From positions 1,798,001 to 1,862,000 of the forward strand of contig JANFOG010000001.1 in assembly GCA_024336345.1 (NCBI GenBank): a stretch of DNA of 64,000 nt. The letters are read 5' to 3'. Made by a program: the position numbers and the translations under genes. Positions 34,774 through 46,929 of this stretch are shown here, one piece after another. The notes beneath the pieces are model-generated. The model saw only the letters and a list, made by a program, of their open reading frames with translations. It was not told the origin of the DNA and ran no database searches. This stretch comes from Mariannaea sp. PMI_226. Taxonomy: Eukaryota > Ascomycota > Sordariomycetes > Hypocreales > Nectriaceae. Numbering within the stretch: position 1 is the first letter of the stretch; the number at the start of each line of letters is the position of its first letter.

Positions 34774-36814
34774 ACAGCAACAGCAGCAGCAACAGCAACA
34801 GCAACAACAACAGCAGCAGCAGCAGCAGCAACAACAGCAGCTGCAAATGCAGCAAGCCCAATCTCAACAACAAGCTCAGCAGGCTCAGCAGGCTCAGCAA
34901 GCCACTCAACCGCAACTTCAGCAAACTCAACAGCCGCAGGCTCAGCCACCGCAAACACTGCAGCAGCAACACCAGCAATCTCAGCTTCAGCACCAGCAGA
35001 GCGCCAATATGGGCACTCCAGCAACACCGCAGAAGCAGATGCAGTCAAGTCAGCCAATGGTACCAGGATCTATGGGGCAGCCCGGCCAGCTACTACAGAT
35101 GCAACCTCAGACTCCCATGAGGCAGATGCCACCTGGACCTCCGGCCATCAATGGCTTCTCATCATCTCGACCCCAGTTGCCGCAACAAGCAAATGCCATG
35201 GTACCCGGTCACAGCCGGAATACCCCATCTCAAGTTATGGACCCTGCTACTGTAAATGAATTCAATACCGTACCGTCGCCTGCACCCCGTCGTGTTGGAA
35301 GTATGTCCCAATCGGAGGCACGTCAATCGAGTGTGGCGGTCCCGGTTACTGCTGAACAGCGCATGCCTCGTCTGGGCCCACAGACGGACCAGTATAGTCC
35401 TTGCGCCCGCGAGCTATCTACCTATGGTGGCGTGGATTTAAGTGCCTTTAGCAAGCTTGGTTCCGAACTTGAGAGATGGAAGCCTGATGTCGCGCCAATC
35501 CAAGAGATGGGGAACATTGATGTTGGCGCTCTTACTAAGAGCATTCAGAGTGGAATACACGGCGAAGTCCGCCTTGCTCTTGATACTCTGGCTGCGGTTT
35601 CATGCTCTCCTAATCAACAGCACCACTTCATTTCTCTTCGATATTGTGACGATTTAATAGAGGCGCTTGTTGAGTGTGCTGAAGATCAGATTGATATGCT
35701 GGCTGAACATACTGTGGAAGTTTCCGACGAAGTGCAGCTGTCTACTTACGAGGATGTCGCCCGAGCCTGCCGAATTGAGCAGTGGGCGGTTAAGGACATT
35801 CCTGTGTTTGGCACTCGGGAATATGAACTCGATCGTGCGGTCGACAGACTGATATGCATCACAACTATTCTCCGAAATACATCCTTCCCTGGCGAGCAAA
35901 ACGACAACCACCTTTTCTTGGCAGATGAGTTGGTTATCAACTTTATCTGCGTGGTTATTCGATATCTGGGCACTCGTACCATGTTGCTCCGTTCAAATAC
36001 TAACACATTGGATCTCATGAAGGACCTTGTTGTCCTACTTTCCAATATTGCTGGTTCGGTGGAGATACCCGGCCGTGAGCAAGCCCTTTGTCTCCTCCAA
36101 TTTCTCTTGGCATTTGCACCGGCTCCCGGCCCCTCTGTCTCTCAAGGCACACTTCATTTCCTATCTTACGAGCCTAGTCTTCATTCTTACTTACCTCACG
36201 CCGTCGATGCCTTGGCGAAACTCTTAGCTCGTGATGAGCCCAATCGCAGCTTCTACAAGACAGTCTTCGCCCTCGATGCCAATACCACTACACCTTATGA
36301 GTTGCTCACTCGCGCCTTTGCCCTAGCCATCTCCCCTCTTCCTGACAAGGCCAAGGAAGAGAGCAGGCCCGCTAGCTTCCCATCGCTTGTTGAAGCCCGA
36401 AAACCCTTTCTCATGCAAGGCTTGCTAGCCGCAGAGATTCTAGTTTCACTGGCACCTGGTTATGATGCTGGTGTCGCCAAGGCTTGGTTGACCTGCGGCA
36501 ATGGTTTAGCACACACTCTTTACAAAACCATCCGACAGCTTAGCCAGCTATATGAACAGCCTCAGATGCATGGAGGACCACGTGCTCCGCCTCGAAAAGA
36601 TCCCGAACTCGTCTATATCGTGGTAGTTGCTGTCGGTTTATTGAGGAGACTAGCTGAGAAGTCTCGAGACCCTAATGACAACTCCTCCTCATTACCTGCC
36701 AGCACCGTTCCACCGGCTGAAGCTCTCCTTGATTCCCTATCAATGCCCTCTCCAGAATGGGCAAAGGAGGAAGTTCTACATCAACTCACAACTTTTTTCA
36801 ACCTCGGAAGATAA
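33266..36814 (+). CDS. SWI1: SWI/SNF complex subunit Swi1 (ARID domain) with long polyglutamine tract
   Basis: Intronless coding region of 1182 residues. The start M-S-A-W-M-N-D-A-V-P is the first ATG after a likely leader intron. Residues 1-345 are Q/N/P/M-rich and disordered. An ARID DNA-binding domain lies at about 349-440 (F-M-K-N-L-A-A-L-M-N, L-F-Q-A-V-Q-G-K-G-G-Y, W-P-H-I-T-Q-M-L-G, L-K-Q-I-Y-E-R-N-L-Y-K-F-E). Immediately after it are 77 consecutive Gln codons (residues 449-525), mixed CAG and CAA. More Q-rich sequence runs to about 640. The C-terminal 400 residues are the helical Swi1 region that assembles with the other remodeller subunits (L-R-N-T-S-F-P-G-E-Q-N-D-N-H-L-F-L). Swi1 supports nucleosome remodelling at promoters; yeast Swi1 can form the [SWI+] prion through Q/N-rich sequence. 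Confidence 0.95.
34610..34840. repeat. CAG/CAA trinucleotide tract, 77 codons
   Basis: 231 bases of uninterrupted CAG or CAA codons. The two codons are interspersed in short blocks, so the DNA repeat is impure although the protein repeat is perfect. Other frames of this tract read as long Ala, Ser, Thr, Leu or Val runs and give false open frames on both strands. Confidence 0.97.
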
Positions 36815-37265
36815 TTTGAGAAGAAGAAAAAAAAAGGAAAGGAAAGGAAGGGAAGGGAAAGAGGGTTTAGTAGTATCTTGAATCATTTTAGCGTTGAGAG
36901 CCCTTACAGCTTGTATGTTAGTGTATTGTAAAACATGGGATAGGTGCACCGTCATTTGTAGCGTGTTCTTCGCTCTTAGACCTGCATTCTGGAGTCGATG
37001 GTTGGGGTGGATAAGGGGTCAACAAACTGCTTGTATGTGAGTGTATACAGGAAGAGGACGTCAGGACAAACTAAGACACTACGAACAATGTTATTTATCT
37101 GATGCGCCTTGATTACAGGTCTTGTATTGTATTGTACATGTCTAGTGACCGAAATAGATGTAGGGTCGTCAATATAGTACAGTTTACAGCAGTGATACCC
37201 TTTTTGTGGTGGTATAGCCGAAGCCCTCTCTTCCGAAATGCCCAACCCGGACTTTCCTTGTTGAT
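36815..37265. other. Intergenic between convergent SWI1 and mL49
   Basis: 451 bp of 3' flank for both genes. A purine-rich AAGGAAAGG stretch directly follows the SWI1 stop. The open frame 36976-37338 on the minus strand overlaps the last mL49 exon in another frame and is not a gene. Confidence 0.5.
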
Positions 37266-37843
37266 TTAAAAGCCAGTCTGCAGCAGCCATTCCAAGGTTT
37301 TGTCGAGGTGATTTCCCTATTAGCTGATTAGATGACATCGCAGAGAGAATTGAGCTGGGCTTATCCTACCTTGATTTCTATATGCTGTGTTGTGGGGTTT
37401 AATCGAATATCTCTCCGCTCAAGCGACAGCGCCACAGCCAGGTCCTCTACTAGTCTTCGTCGGTCTCCATCAATCTTCTTGAGGATGATAATACAGCGAT
37501 TGCCGCCAGACATGAACTTCCTGTAGATTGGAACTTGGGCGTATGGCGTGCGTCGAACGATGTAGGGGAGTGATGCAATGAGTTCCTCCTCGGTCTTTGT
37601 AGGAGGTGGGACGAAGGGGCGCTTGAGAATTCGTTTCTTCTCGGGAATTTTATCCTTGATATTCGGGTTGACGGGGGCATCAGTAGGATTGGCTTTGTAG
37701 GTTGCTTGCGCTCTGAAAGTGGCCGATGCGGTCTGGATGGTGGGGAGAAAGGCACATCGTTGGATGAGAGATGTTCGAAGACTGGGATTCTGAACAATTG
37801 GCTGGCGCCATTGGGCGAGCGCCCGGGAGAGGAGAAAGCGCAT
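37266..37843 (-). CDS. IMG2: Mitochondrial large-subunit ribosomal protein mL49 (Img2)
   Basis: Two exons on the minus strand, 37843-37370 and 37316-37266, encode 174 residues. I start at the ATG at 37843, which gives an Arg/Ser-rich mitochondrial presequence (M-R-F-L-L-S-R-A-L-A); the frame runs upstream to 38011 but that part is hydrophobic and unlike family members. The Img2 domain spans Y-I-V-R-R-T-P-Y-A-Q-V-P-I-Y through L-N-P-T-T-Q-H-I-E-I-K. The frame would stop at once after I-K-V-G, but a 53-bp intron (donor GTAGGA, acceptor CTAATAG) joins a 17-codon last exon reading G-N-H-L-D-K-T-L-E-W-L-L-Q-T-G-F, which is the family-typical C-terminal helix. Nuclear gene for the mitoribosome; divergent from eIF3e. 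Confidence 0.93.
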
Positions 37844-38330
37844 TGTCGAGCGTGGGATGGACTCGAGAGAGGAAGTAATGAGGCGACTGGATCTGGGTAG
37901 TGTGATGTGTAGACAGCCAGCAAATGGGAAGGGACCAACAAATCCGAGTGGACGGAATAGAGTGAGAAAGAAAGAAAGAAAAAGTATATAAACAAATAAT
38001 AAATATCTCAACAGACCACGTCTGGGAACTAATTCAATGGCCTTTCACAGCACACTGGCCTGTCGCGCGACTTGAGCTCCAAAGTTGAAGCTCTCCCAAG
38101 GAAAATCTTGGGATCACATGACATTGACCTTGAGAGACCCGGCAAATCTCCGGCTGCATACCCAAACCCCACACCACTTGTGGATTGGCGAAATTCACCA
38201 AAAATCTGCCCCTCCATTCACAGGCCTTTGCGTCTTCACCCTCGCGACGAGCCCTTTTACGTTTGCTTCTCTCGTCGACACGTTCCTCCTTCCCCCGACC
38301 AGATCCATAAGCCCGATATATTCGCACAAG
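37844..38330. promoter_or_regulatory. Divergent promoter, mL49 / eIF3e
   Basis: 487 bp separate two translation-related genes that diverge. Purine-rich AAAGAAAGAAAG near 37970 lies on the mL49 side. Nothing coding. Confidence 0.5.
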
Positions 38331-39739
38331 ATGGAGGATCTTCTCACCGCCGTCTCGGCCGACGGCTCGTCCATCATGCCCAAGCTGGCATCCCACCTCA
38401 GCCGACACTTGCTATTCCCACTCATCCAGTTCGAGGGCGACAAGGCCGAGGAGAAGAACGACACCGAGAAGGCTAAGCTGATTCTTTCCGGAAAGATTAA
38501 GCTGCTCGAGGACACCAACATGACAGATTACGTTGCCTCGCTCTACTGTGAGCTTCACGGAGTCGCCGACCCACCCGCCGAGTACACCAAGAAGCGCCAG
38601 GAGGTTTTGTCACAGTTGGAGAAGTACGAGGAGGCCACTGCCAAGATTGCCAATCTTCTCACTCAGGACGAGGTTGTCAACGGTCTTCGAAGCGACAAGG
38701 TTGCCAACTTGGAGTTCCTGAAGAACTCACACGGAGTAAGTGGATAGACCGACCGGGCATTTCTTCAATTTTTTTTTTTGAGATGGGGAGTTGATGACTG
38801 ACCGGGCACAAAAATCTATAATAGGTCACCATGGAGATGGTTAACGCCCTCTACGACTTCGGCCAGTTCCAGTTTCGATGCGGCCAGTATGGCCCTGCCG
38901 CCGATATGCTCTACCAGTTCCGAGTTCTGTCTACCGACAATGACAAGGTCTCGGCTGCCACCTGGGGCAAGCTCGCCTCCGAAATTCTTCAGACCAACTG
39001 GGAATCGGCTGTTGATGAGCTCAAGAATGTGAGGGAAGGCATTGATACCAAGCTGTTCAACAACCCACGTGCTCAGCTTGACCACCGAACAATGCTCGTT
39101 CACTGGTCACTTTTCCCCCTCTTCAACTTCGACGCTGCCCGAGAGCCTATCTTGGACATGTTCTTCTCCGCCGCTTACATCAACACCATCCAGACCGCCT
39201 GCCCCTGGATTTTGCGATATCTGATCGCTGCTGTCATTACCGGCCGCAACCGTGCCCGAAACAGCTCCCTCCAGCAGAAGCAGATGAAAGATGTTATCCG
39301 CTACGTCCGCCAGGAGGCTTATGAGTACACCGACCCCATCACTCAGTTTGTCAACGCCCTCTATATTGCCCACGACTTCGAAGCCGCTCGTGAAGCTCTC
39401 CACCTTGCCGAGCAGGTCTGCCGTAGCGACTTCTTCCTCGCTTCGTCGGCTGATGCCTTTGTCGATGCTGCCCGACACCTTATCTGCGAGAGCTACTGCA
39501 AGATCTTCAGCAGAATGAACATCCGGGATCTGAGCGCCAAGCTCGGCCTGAACCCTGATGATGGCGAGAAGTGGATCGTGAACCTGATCCGAGAGACCCG
39601 TCTGGATGCTAAGATCGACAGCCAGGACGGCACCGTAGTGATGAACCACCCTCCCAACAATGTTTACCAGCAGGTCATTGAGAAGACGAAGGGTGGTTTC
39701 TTCAGAACGCAGGTTCTGAACGCTGCTGTCTCGAAATAA
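38331..39739 (+). CDS. Translation initiation factor eIF3 subunit e (INT6)
   Basis: Two exons, 38331-38735 and 38825-39739, encode 439 residues. The intron has donor GTAAGT and acceptor TAATAG. The N-terminal eIF3e domain (L-T-A-V-S through L-E-F-L-K-N-S-H-G) is followed by helical repeats and the PCI domain (about residues 220-390: [36 protein letters not shown]). It ends with the conserved [16 protein letters not shown] segment. The subunit belongs to the 43S preinitiation machinery that recruits mRNA to the 40S subunit; budding yeast has lost it while filamentous fungi keep it. Length is typical. Confidence 0.97.
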
Positions 39740-40476
39740 GAGCGCAGCGGATCCTGAGCGGACACAATGAGTGTTTTTTGTATGGCAACTCAAATTGGGG
39801 CAACGCAATCCCCCAGGGGGGAAAAATCGGAAGGGGGTCTTTGTTTGAGGAGCTCTACGCCCAATGATCGGCCCTGACGCTGCTTGAAGGGGCGTTTGGA
39901 TGTTCCTTTTGCGATATCTACCTAGGTAGTGGACTGATGATGATGATGCACGCTTCATGATGTCGACAGCAGGAGGAGATAAGGACAAGCAAGCGGCGAA
40001 AAACATTAGCAACGTGACTGATGGGACCGAAAGGTGGCGGGTTAGAAGAGCCCTGTATATCCCCTGGTGATGCGGTTTGCATTGCATGGCGTTCTCGGAA
40101 AAGGGAAGAGGCAAAGGGGAGGGATAATGGAATTTAAATGTGATTGTTGACTTGAATCATCGTCTGCCTCGTCGCCGCCTTGCACTTCAATTTACCGCCG
40201 TGAGAAGGGGGAGAAGCATTTTATTTTTTAATGAGTCAAGCGATGACATCTTTGAAGATCATAGACGGATTGATTTGAAATCTTGTATATTTCCGTTGAA
40301 TCATTACTCGTGAAAACGCTTTATTTTTCATCTTCATCTTCTTCCCAGCTCAAGCAAGGCAAAGCAAAGCAAAGCCATTTGTTCTACTATAAATCAATGA
40401 CTCCTTCGCTTGCATCCCCCACTGTCGTACAGAATTTAATCTTTTGTTATACTTAGGCGAGACAGCTCTCTTCACT
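39740..40476. other. Intergenic between convergent eIF3e and APC1
   Basis: 737 bp of 3' flanks. It contains TCTACCTAGGTAGTGG near 39919, a palindromic word of the recurrent class, and a short GCAAA repeat near 40354-40374. The long minus-strand open frame 39107-40114 runs antisense through eIF3e and is not a gene. Confidence 0.5.
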
Positions 40477-43400
40477 TTAGTCGCTCTCACGACTAGCGAG
40501 CCATACCTTGCCCTTGAGCTCCTCGATTACACTATCTCTCATCCACCACACCCCTTCCTTCTCGAAATCCTGCTCCACGTCGGCTTGTGGATCGGCAATT
40601 GTCTCTTGGCTGTCGAACACATTGGGCTGAACAAGACGATCACGGACGGCGCCCCACTCAAAGAGTAGACGAGCACCCTCGAGCCGTTCTCGGTCATTGC
40701 CTTCGTTGATGCCCTTGTCCATCTCCAACCGGGCATCGATGGCGCTGCCGGTCTGTTGGGACTCGTCATCACGCTCGAGGACGACGGCCCGTTCAGCGTA
40801 GCTAATGCTACGAAGGCCGTCAAGATTGAATATCCACTCCAGTGGCTCCTTCTCTCTGTCGCCATTACCCAGGGCCCGGAGGGTGGATGTGAAAGCGGCC
40901 TCTCGAGGTGGACGACGGCGGAGATACAAGCTCTGTGTTTCGGTGAAGGCGGCCCGTATCTGTTCGTCTGTAAAGTCCAGCTCCATGTCCCAAAACTGAG
41001 GACCACAGACGGTCGAGACGCTAGCAATCTGATCGAGAGGTGGAAGCAAACAAGGAGCGGTGCGGCTAAGGACTGACTCGGGCGACGTGCTGTTGCGCAT
41101 CTTGATTTGGACGGGAACTGAGACAGGCTGACCTGTGAGAACGTCCTTAGTGACGAGGCACCGCTGCTCCGTGGCGAGGACCCAGAAGTGGCGAAGCGCT
41201 TGAAGATGCGAGCGGTTGTCCATGACGTTGGTTGGGAAGATGGGGTAAAATGCCACCAGCAGAGCTGCGATAGCTCTGTCGCTGGTCCCAAAAGTGGCTG
41301 TCCCGCAACCCAGGAAAAGAGCACCAACAGCGAGGTGAGCGGCTAGGTGGGATCCGTATGGAGTCTCAGCATCGTCACGGCCATGAAGGGCACGAAGTCG
41401 TCGAAGAACGGGGATATCCCCCGTGCCTGCCATTACAATTGAAGCAGATAGGGCCAGGATATCCTGGCACATGCGGGCATTGGTTCGCGCCAGCTCCTCA
41501 TCGTAAGGGGGCGAGCTATCTGGGACTGAAATATTCGACGATGGAATCCGTGTGATGCGCATAAACTGATCAAGATAGTGCAGTAGTAAGTCTCGAACTT
41601 TGGGCGAAGCACTTCCAGAAAACCGCAGAGCAATTGAGAAGCAGAGGCCAGCTAGAATACTGAAGAAGGGCAGGTCGGTGGATCGCAGCCTGTTGGTTGT
41701 GTGAAGCCTGTGGCGGGAGCGATAGGGTCCAGGGAGATTCTTCTGTATCCAAGCAAAGGTGGGCTCGATCTTGGACCAGAGAATCAGGTTTTTGGCCACA
41801 GTCCGGAGGAGGAGGATGTCAGGGCGCACGTAATCAAACTGCAAGACAGAGCTAGGAACGTCGATCTTGCGAGCAACGATTTGATCGTCAGACTTCATAT
41901 AGATAAGCGCAATGGCCATGACGGCGCCAGCAGCAGCACGGTCTAAAACGTGAACTATCTCCACGTTTTTAGTTGCTGTGGCGTGTGTAATGAGCTTCTC
42001 CGTCAATCTCATATCATGCAAGCCCTTTAAATCGTTGCCCTTGCCCAGGTTGATGAAGCCGAGAGCAAATCCGGCAGCTAAGCGATAGCACTCGCTTCGT
42101 AAGGGCTCTTCTTCGTCCTCCTCATCAACGTGTTCGATTTCAGAGAGCATGATTTCGCTCATACGTCGGTGTTGACTGTTAGCATATAGCAAACCGATGC
42201 CCATAATACCAGAAGTTTGCGTCAATGGCGACAAGTTTAACTCCGCTGCACCTCTCGGCAGCATACGTGTGGCATGAACCGACAAGAGACGAGTGATCAA
42301 CGAATCCATGGTGCCCATGTACGAAGCAGCAAGCCCTAACAATAAGCCAATCGACGTCATGGTGTGTTTCGGCGTAAGATATTTAAATGCCACCCATTTA
42401 GCCACGTCCTTTAGGTGACCGTTCAAACCAAGGGCGAGAAGGAAGCCAGCATGTCGATTGTTTAGCTCTTGACCAGGCTTGTTGTAGAGAATCCAAGACG
42501 TGTCGATACCCTTTGCCTGAGGAGAGATTGCTAGGCCGGCAGCAACTCCCTGGTGAAAGAAACCCCAGCATACCTTATCTTCTGTGAAGAGGGCCTTGTC
42601 CACACCCACCGTGACGTTGGTCGGCTTGACAACACAGTTGAGGTTGAAGCCGCCAATGTGGAACTTCTGCGTGATCAAGGGGAAACGCAGACTGTAATAT
42701 AGCAGTCCTCGACCTGCCGGGATAGCCAGCGTTCCAACTGCAACACGAGACACAAGTTCCTTCTGCTTTTCAAGATACTCGCTTTCGGACCAGCTTGGAT
42801 GGGGATCAAGCCGGACTAGTCTTGCCTTGTGAGTAGAAAGAAGATTCTGTGCCTCGTTGAGACGTCGATCCTCCTTAAAAAGTGCTCGAATGACAGACTG
42901 GCGCTCACTACCCTCACCCTCATCGTACCCAACATTGTTTGCTTGATTAACTGTCTGACAGAGAAGCCTGACGTCCCATGTAGCAGTGTGTGTAGGAGTC
43001 TGGGTAAAATTGTTAGCAACTATGGATACGAGGCAGCTGAGGACAGTAGCTGGAGAATAAATAGACGAAAAATTGGCAGAGGCTTACAATAATCTTAGAG
43101 GCAGTGGGCCTCGGGCGCTTCCCGGGGGCAAGAATGACATTGATATCGCTTCTTTTAACCAGCTCGAGAAGGTCCTTTGACCAAGTCGACGGGGGGTGTG
43201 GTTGGCACAACGAGATGGCATCTTGTAGCGGCACGATGACCGCTTCTGGAAGAGTATCAAGGACAAAAGTCGTAATGCCGGCGTCGTGCATTGTCTCAAC
43301 TATTTGAGATGCTGAGGTGCTTGGCCTGATATGTCTGAGGAATTGTTTGAACATAAGGGTCCGAGGAAGAATCAAATCCCATCGGCCATCTTGAGATTTC

Positions 43401-46400
43401 TCTGTTTCGGAAAGTCGAGCCCTTCCGTAATAAATATCGGCTGGGGTAGGGTAGTGCATCTTTCGATCACCAACGAAACGACCTTGAATCCACTCGAGAA
43501 CGTCAGGCCGTACCGCGGGCTGGGGGATAGGAGGTCTGAGATTCAGCTCTGGACATTGTTAGTGATAATTCCATAATGAAATGGTCCTACATACCAGAGT
43601 CTTGCCGGTAGTCAATATCTTCCTGAACCCCCGCCTCATAGGTGGACGAAAAGTCCGGCCAGCGCAACCATCGGGCTATTTGGCACAGGACAACCCGCAG
43701 GTCAACTCGCCCAGGCGACACGAACTCGGGTGTCATGATATCCAGTTTCTGTTCCTCGAGAAGCAGATGGAGACCCATGAACAGATCAACTGCGACTTTC
43801 CGCCGGCTATCATTGCTTCTGCCCACGGCGGTCGGCATGTAACCCGAAAAACCAAACGCTCCCTTGCCGTGTGCCGAGTTTATGAATTCCTTGGCAAATG
43901 CGATATGTCTATTGATGAATTTCGGGAACGTGCTAGGATCTCCTGGTGGTGGCATGGAATCCTCTGCATCTTCCTCTAAAGCCCACCCCCAACCCCTATT
44001 CATCATCCAAGCTGGACATCCTAGGGAATTTGTGGCCTCCCCAGCTTCCATCGCTTTCCACACACGTGAATTTGACATTGTAGAGCTAGATGAAGCAACT
44101 GTTTGACCAGTGTGCCTAGTCTTGCGTGTCGAGTGTCGGGTTGCTGGAGGAGGATTTGAATCGTTGCGTCCAAGATTGAGAAAAAAGGCCAAGAGAAGGA
44201 TGATCACAGCAGACCACTCCATGTCAACAACTTGTTCATCTTGACCTCTCAGCCATTGCATGCAATGGAGCCAACCAGCCGAAGTTCGTTCCCCTAACGA
44301 CTGAGGAAGAATACTTCTACAAATATCCAAGACTTTGCGGACCTGAGGAGATCGTGGCTCAAGCTGCACCAGGAGTTGGTGCAGTCTCCCCTCAGTATCA
44401 ACCACATCGACCACTCCTCTTAGTCTAGGAAAACGTACGCCAACGACGCTCCCATCATTTAGGCCAACGACCTCTGATACTTGTTTTTTGGCATTTCGAT
44501 CAAGTCCGCCGCCACGAGAGCGCAAACTCTTCGAATTGTCAGCAAAAAGATGAGACAACGAGATTTTCGTTAGCTCGCTCCAAGGGGCCTGTGTGCTGAG
44601 CTCATGTCGACCGTCCATAGATTCAGATAGAATAAGTATAGCGCTTTGATGTCCGTCAACTAGTTTACACGAATCTACTACGTTCTGGGCCCGTCGCAGG
44701 TCCACCACTGCAACAGAAACAGTTGGAACTTCGGATGCTTCCTTTCGTGCGGCCTTCGCAGCTAAGTCGACTCGATGCTGAATGGTCAGAGCCATAGTAA
44801 TTAATTGAAGACGCTTCTCAGTTACGTCCTGAATACCTATCGTGATCTGGCTCCGGTTGTATTCGTCGATCGCAAAAGGGGGCGCGGTAAGAATGAAGAC
44901 TTTAGACTGGGTGATTGCAGGCTTATCGTTGGCAGAGTACCGTACATTAGAGTTGTCCATGGACACTGTAGTGAGCCTGGTAAAAACAATCTCATGCTGT
45001 AGACCATCGAAGTCATGATCGTCCAAGCCCATATTATGGAATCCCTCATCAAGCCCAACATCGAAGGGTGCCTCAAGCAGACTACTGAGGCTAGGATGGA
45101 TTTGCTGGTTATAGTTTGCGCTTAGCCGATGGCTCCCCTGAGAATCATGCCGTTTAGACCCTGCATGGCCGCCCAGCAATGGCTGGTCGGCAAAGACAGA
45201 TCTGTCGTGGGACGCAGAAAGATCTGCTCTTGCCAACATGGAGCTCACGCGACGAGAGCTTCTCCGAGCCACTCCATTGCCTTCCTTATCCTGCTGCTCT
45301 AGTGATGAGACCAAGTCTATGGGCTTCTCGACCTTTTCGCTTTTTCTTTGCCGTTTCCCTGGGAGAGGGGCTCCAAAGCTCTCTCGGAGATTGGGCTGAA
45401 CTGGAGTAGATGGTCCGCTAGCAAAGCCTGGTGGCATCGAACTACGACGGCGTGCAGCCTTCTTCTTGGAATTCTTCTGGCGATGAATAAAAGGGTCCTC
45501 GTGTTTAAGATATGTCAACCGCCAGACAGTATATGTACTCGTCTCAAGATTGACTGTGACTCCAATAATCAAAGGTTGGTGTAGATCCTGACCCGAAGCG
45601 CCAGGGATCGTAATTTCTTCGATATGAAGAATCTCTTCGGCTGGATTGAGAAATGGAGGCTTTTTTGATGCGTTTCGTCGCAATCCATTGGTCTTTTGGG
45701 GTTCCTGGTCAGTCACAACCAGGCCCAGCTCCATCAACGGATCTGTGAGGGAGACGAGCCTGGGCCATCGTGAATCAGGCTGCTCCAATGGCGCTTCCCA
45801 CAGGTTTTCCAGCGTTGAGCTTAGCCTGAGAGGGAGCAGTTTGGGGTTATTAAGGCCTTCGACAGAAAAGGCAGTCTGTTGCGAGCTGTTGAAGGCTGTC
45901 AGCTGCGACGAGACAAAGGAGTTTGGCGGCACTCGTGGGAACTTGAAAGATATCGGGCCAGAATTCTCAGCTCGCAGTCTCCGTTGAATTATAACACCAA
46001 CAGGACCTGCGAATGCTGATTCGACTTCAAACGGCATATGGATGACATGGCTGGTTCCAGCAAGAAAGTAGATGTGTGCCTGGGTCTTGAGAAAGACGAC
46101 CAGGGCTTTCGATAGAACTGGCGTCCTTTTGTCTTTTTGTTTCGTATTCGAATCGATAATCTCGCTTTTCTGGTCTTCGGGAGTAGGAAAATACGCGAGC
46201 AGAGCATGGGTAATGTGTTCCTTTTCGAGATCGAACTTGAAGGCCTTCCGAAAGATGCCTCCGCGACACCAGATGACACAGCGATTGGTTGTGAGAATCT
46301 CATCCTCTACCTCGCCCTCGCCCTCATTATCAGTGTTAATGTCCCATTTATAGGAGCCTTTCGGCGGGCTCGCGGGGAGTAATTGTTCGTCGATGGCATA

Positions 46401-46448
46401 TTGAAGCCCTGCTGGCTGATGCAGCCCCAGGGACTTCACCGACGCCAT
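40477..46448 (-). CDS. APC1: Anaphase-promoting complex subunit 1 (BimE)
   Basis: Three exons on the minus strand, 46448-43595, 43548-43088 and 42999-40477, encode 1945 residues, close to Aspergillus BimE. Introns are 46 and 88 bp (donors GTATGT and GTAAGC). I choose the ATG at 46448 (M-A-S-V-K-S-L-G-L-H), which matches the family start, rather than the in-frame ATG eight codons upstream. The N-terminal WD40-like region (N-R-C-V-I-W-C-R-G-G-I-F-R-K-A-F-K-F) carries a Ser/Arg/Lys-rich disordered insert. The C-terminal part is the PC-repeat toroid with repeated G-L-x-x-G and A-x-G-x-A-x-G-x-I-N-L-G-K-G motifs. Apc1 is the largest scaffold of the ubiquitin ligase that triggers anaphase. Divergent with VPS41, 481 bp between start codons. 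Confidence 0.95.
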
Positions 46449-46929
46449 ATTCCGGTGAGCGCCATAGGCCACTCGTGGTGAGCCAGTTGGTCGTCTCGCT
46501 TTTGCTTGCGTATGTGAATGGACTATATATTTTTTTGGGAGATTTGAGTGCCGTATCCGTCGGGTTTCAAGGAGCTAAACTATTGAGCTACCAAGGTTGG
46601 GCTGCACCTGCGCGTCAACGCGATTCGATTTGGAGGTCGAAATACAACGTGGGGATGTGAGTGTGGTAGTGGGGAGGGGGGCCTGAAGCTGAAGGGTTGG
46701 TACAGGCGGGGCGTGTATGCAGTAATTTAATGCGCTGTGCTCAGGCAGCTCGTGACGTAGCTCCAGAGTGTACCTCATTAGGCACAGTCCTCTGCCGCGC
46801 CTCAACTTGGAGCTTGCATAGCTCTCTCGGACACCTGCACCCACCTATCACCAGCTCCAGCTTGCATTCGACATCGCTGCACACCACGGCTCACAGTACC
46901 CCAAGCATGACCTCAATTCTGTTGGCGCA
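46449..46929. promoter_or_regulatory. Divergent promoter, APC1 / VPS41
   Basis: 481 bp between start codons that point apart. No coding sequence or recognised operator is seen. Confidence 0.5.

Noticed and set aside
34502..35259. Long poly-Leu, poly-Ala/Val and poly-Ala/Thr frames on both strands
   Set aside because: They are other-frame readings of the CAG/CAA tract in SWI1.
36976..37338. 120-residue minus-strand frame
   Set aside because: Overlaps the true last exon of mL49 in the wrong frame.
39107..40114. 335-residue minus-strand open frame
   Set aside because: Runs antisense through eIF3e, a clear gene, and has no domain of its own.
40477..43459. APC1 as two or three separate genes
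   Set aside because: The breaks coincide with GT-AG introns of 46 and 88 bp, and joining restores one continuous Apc1.
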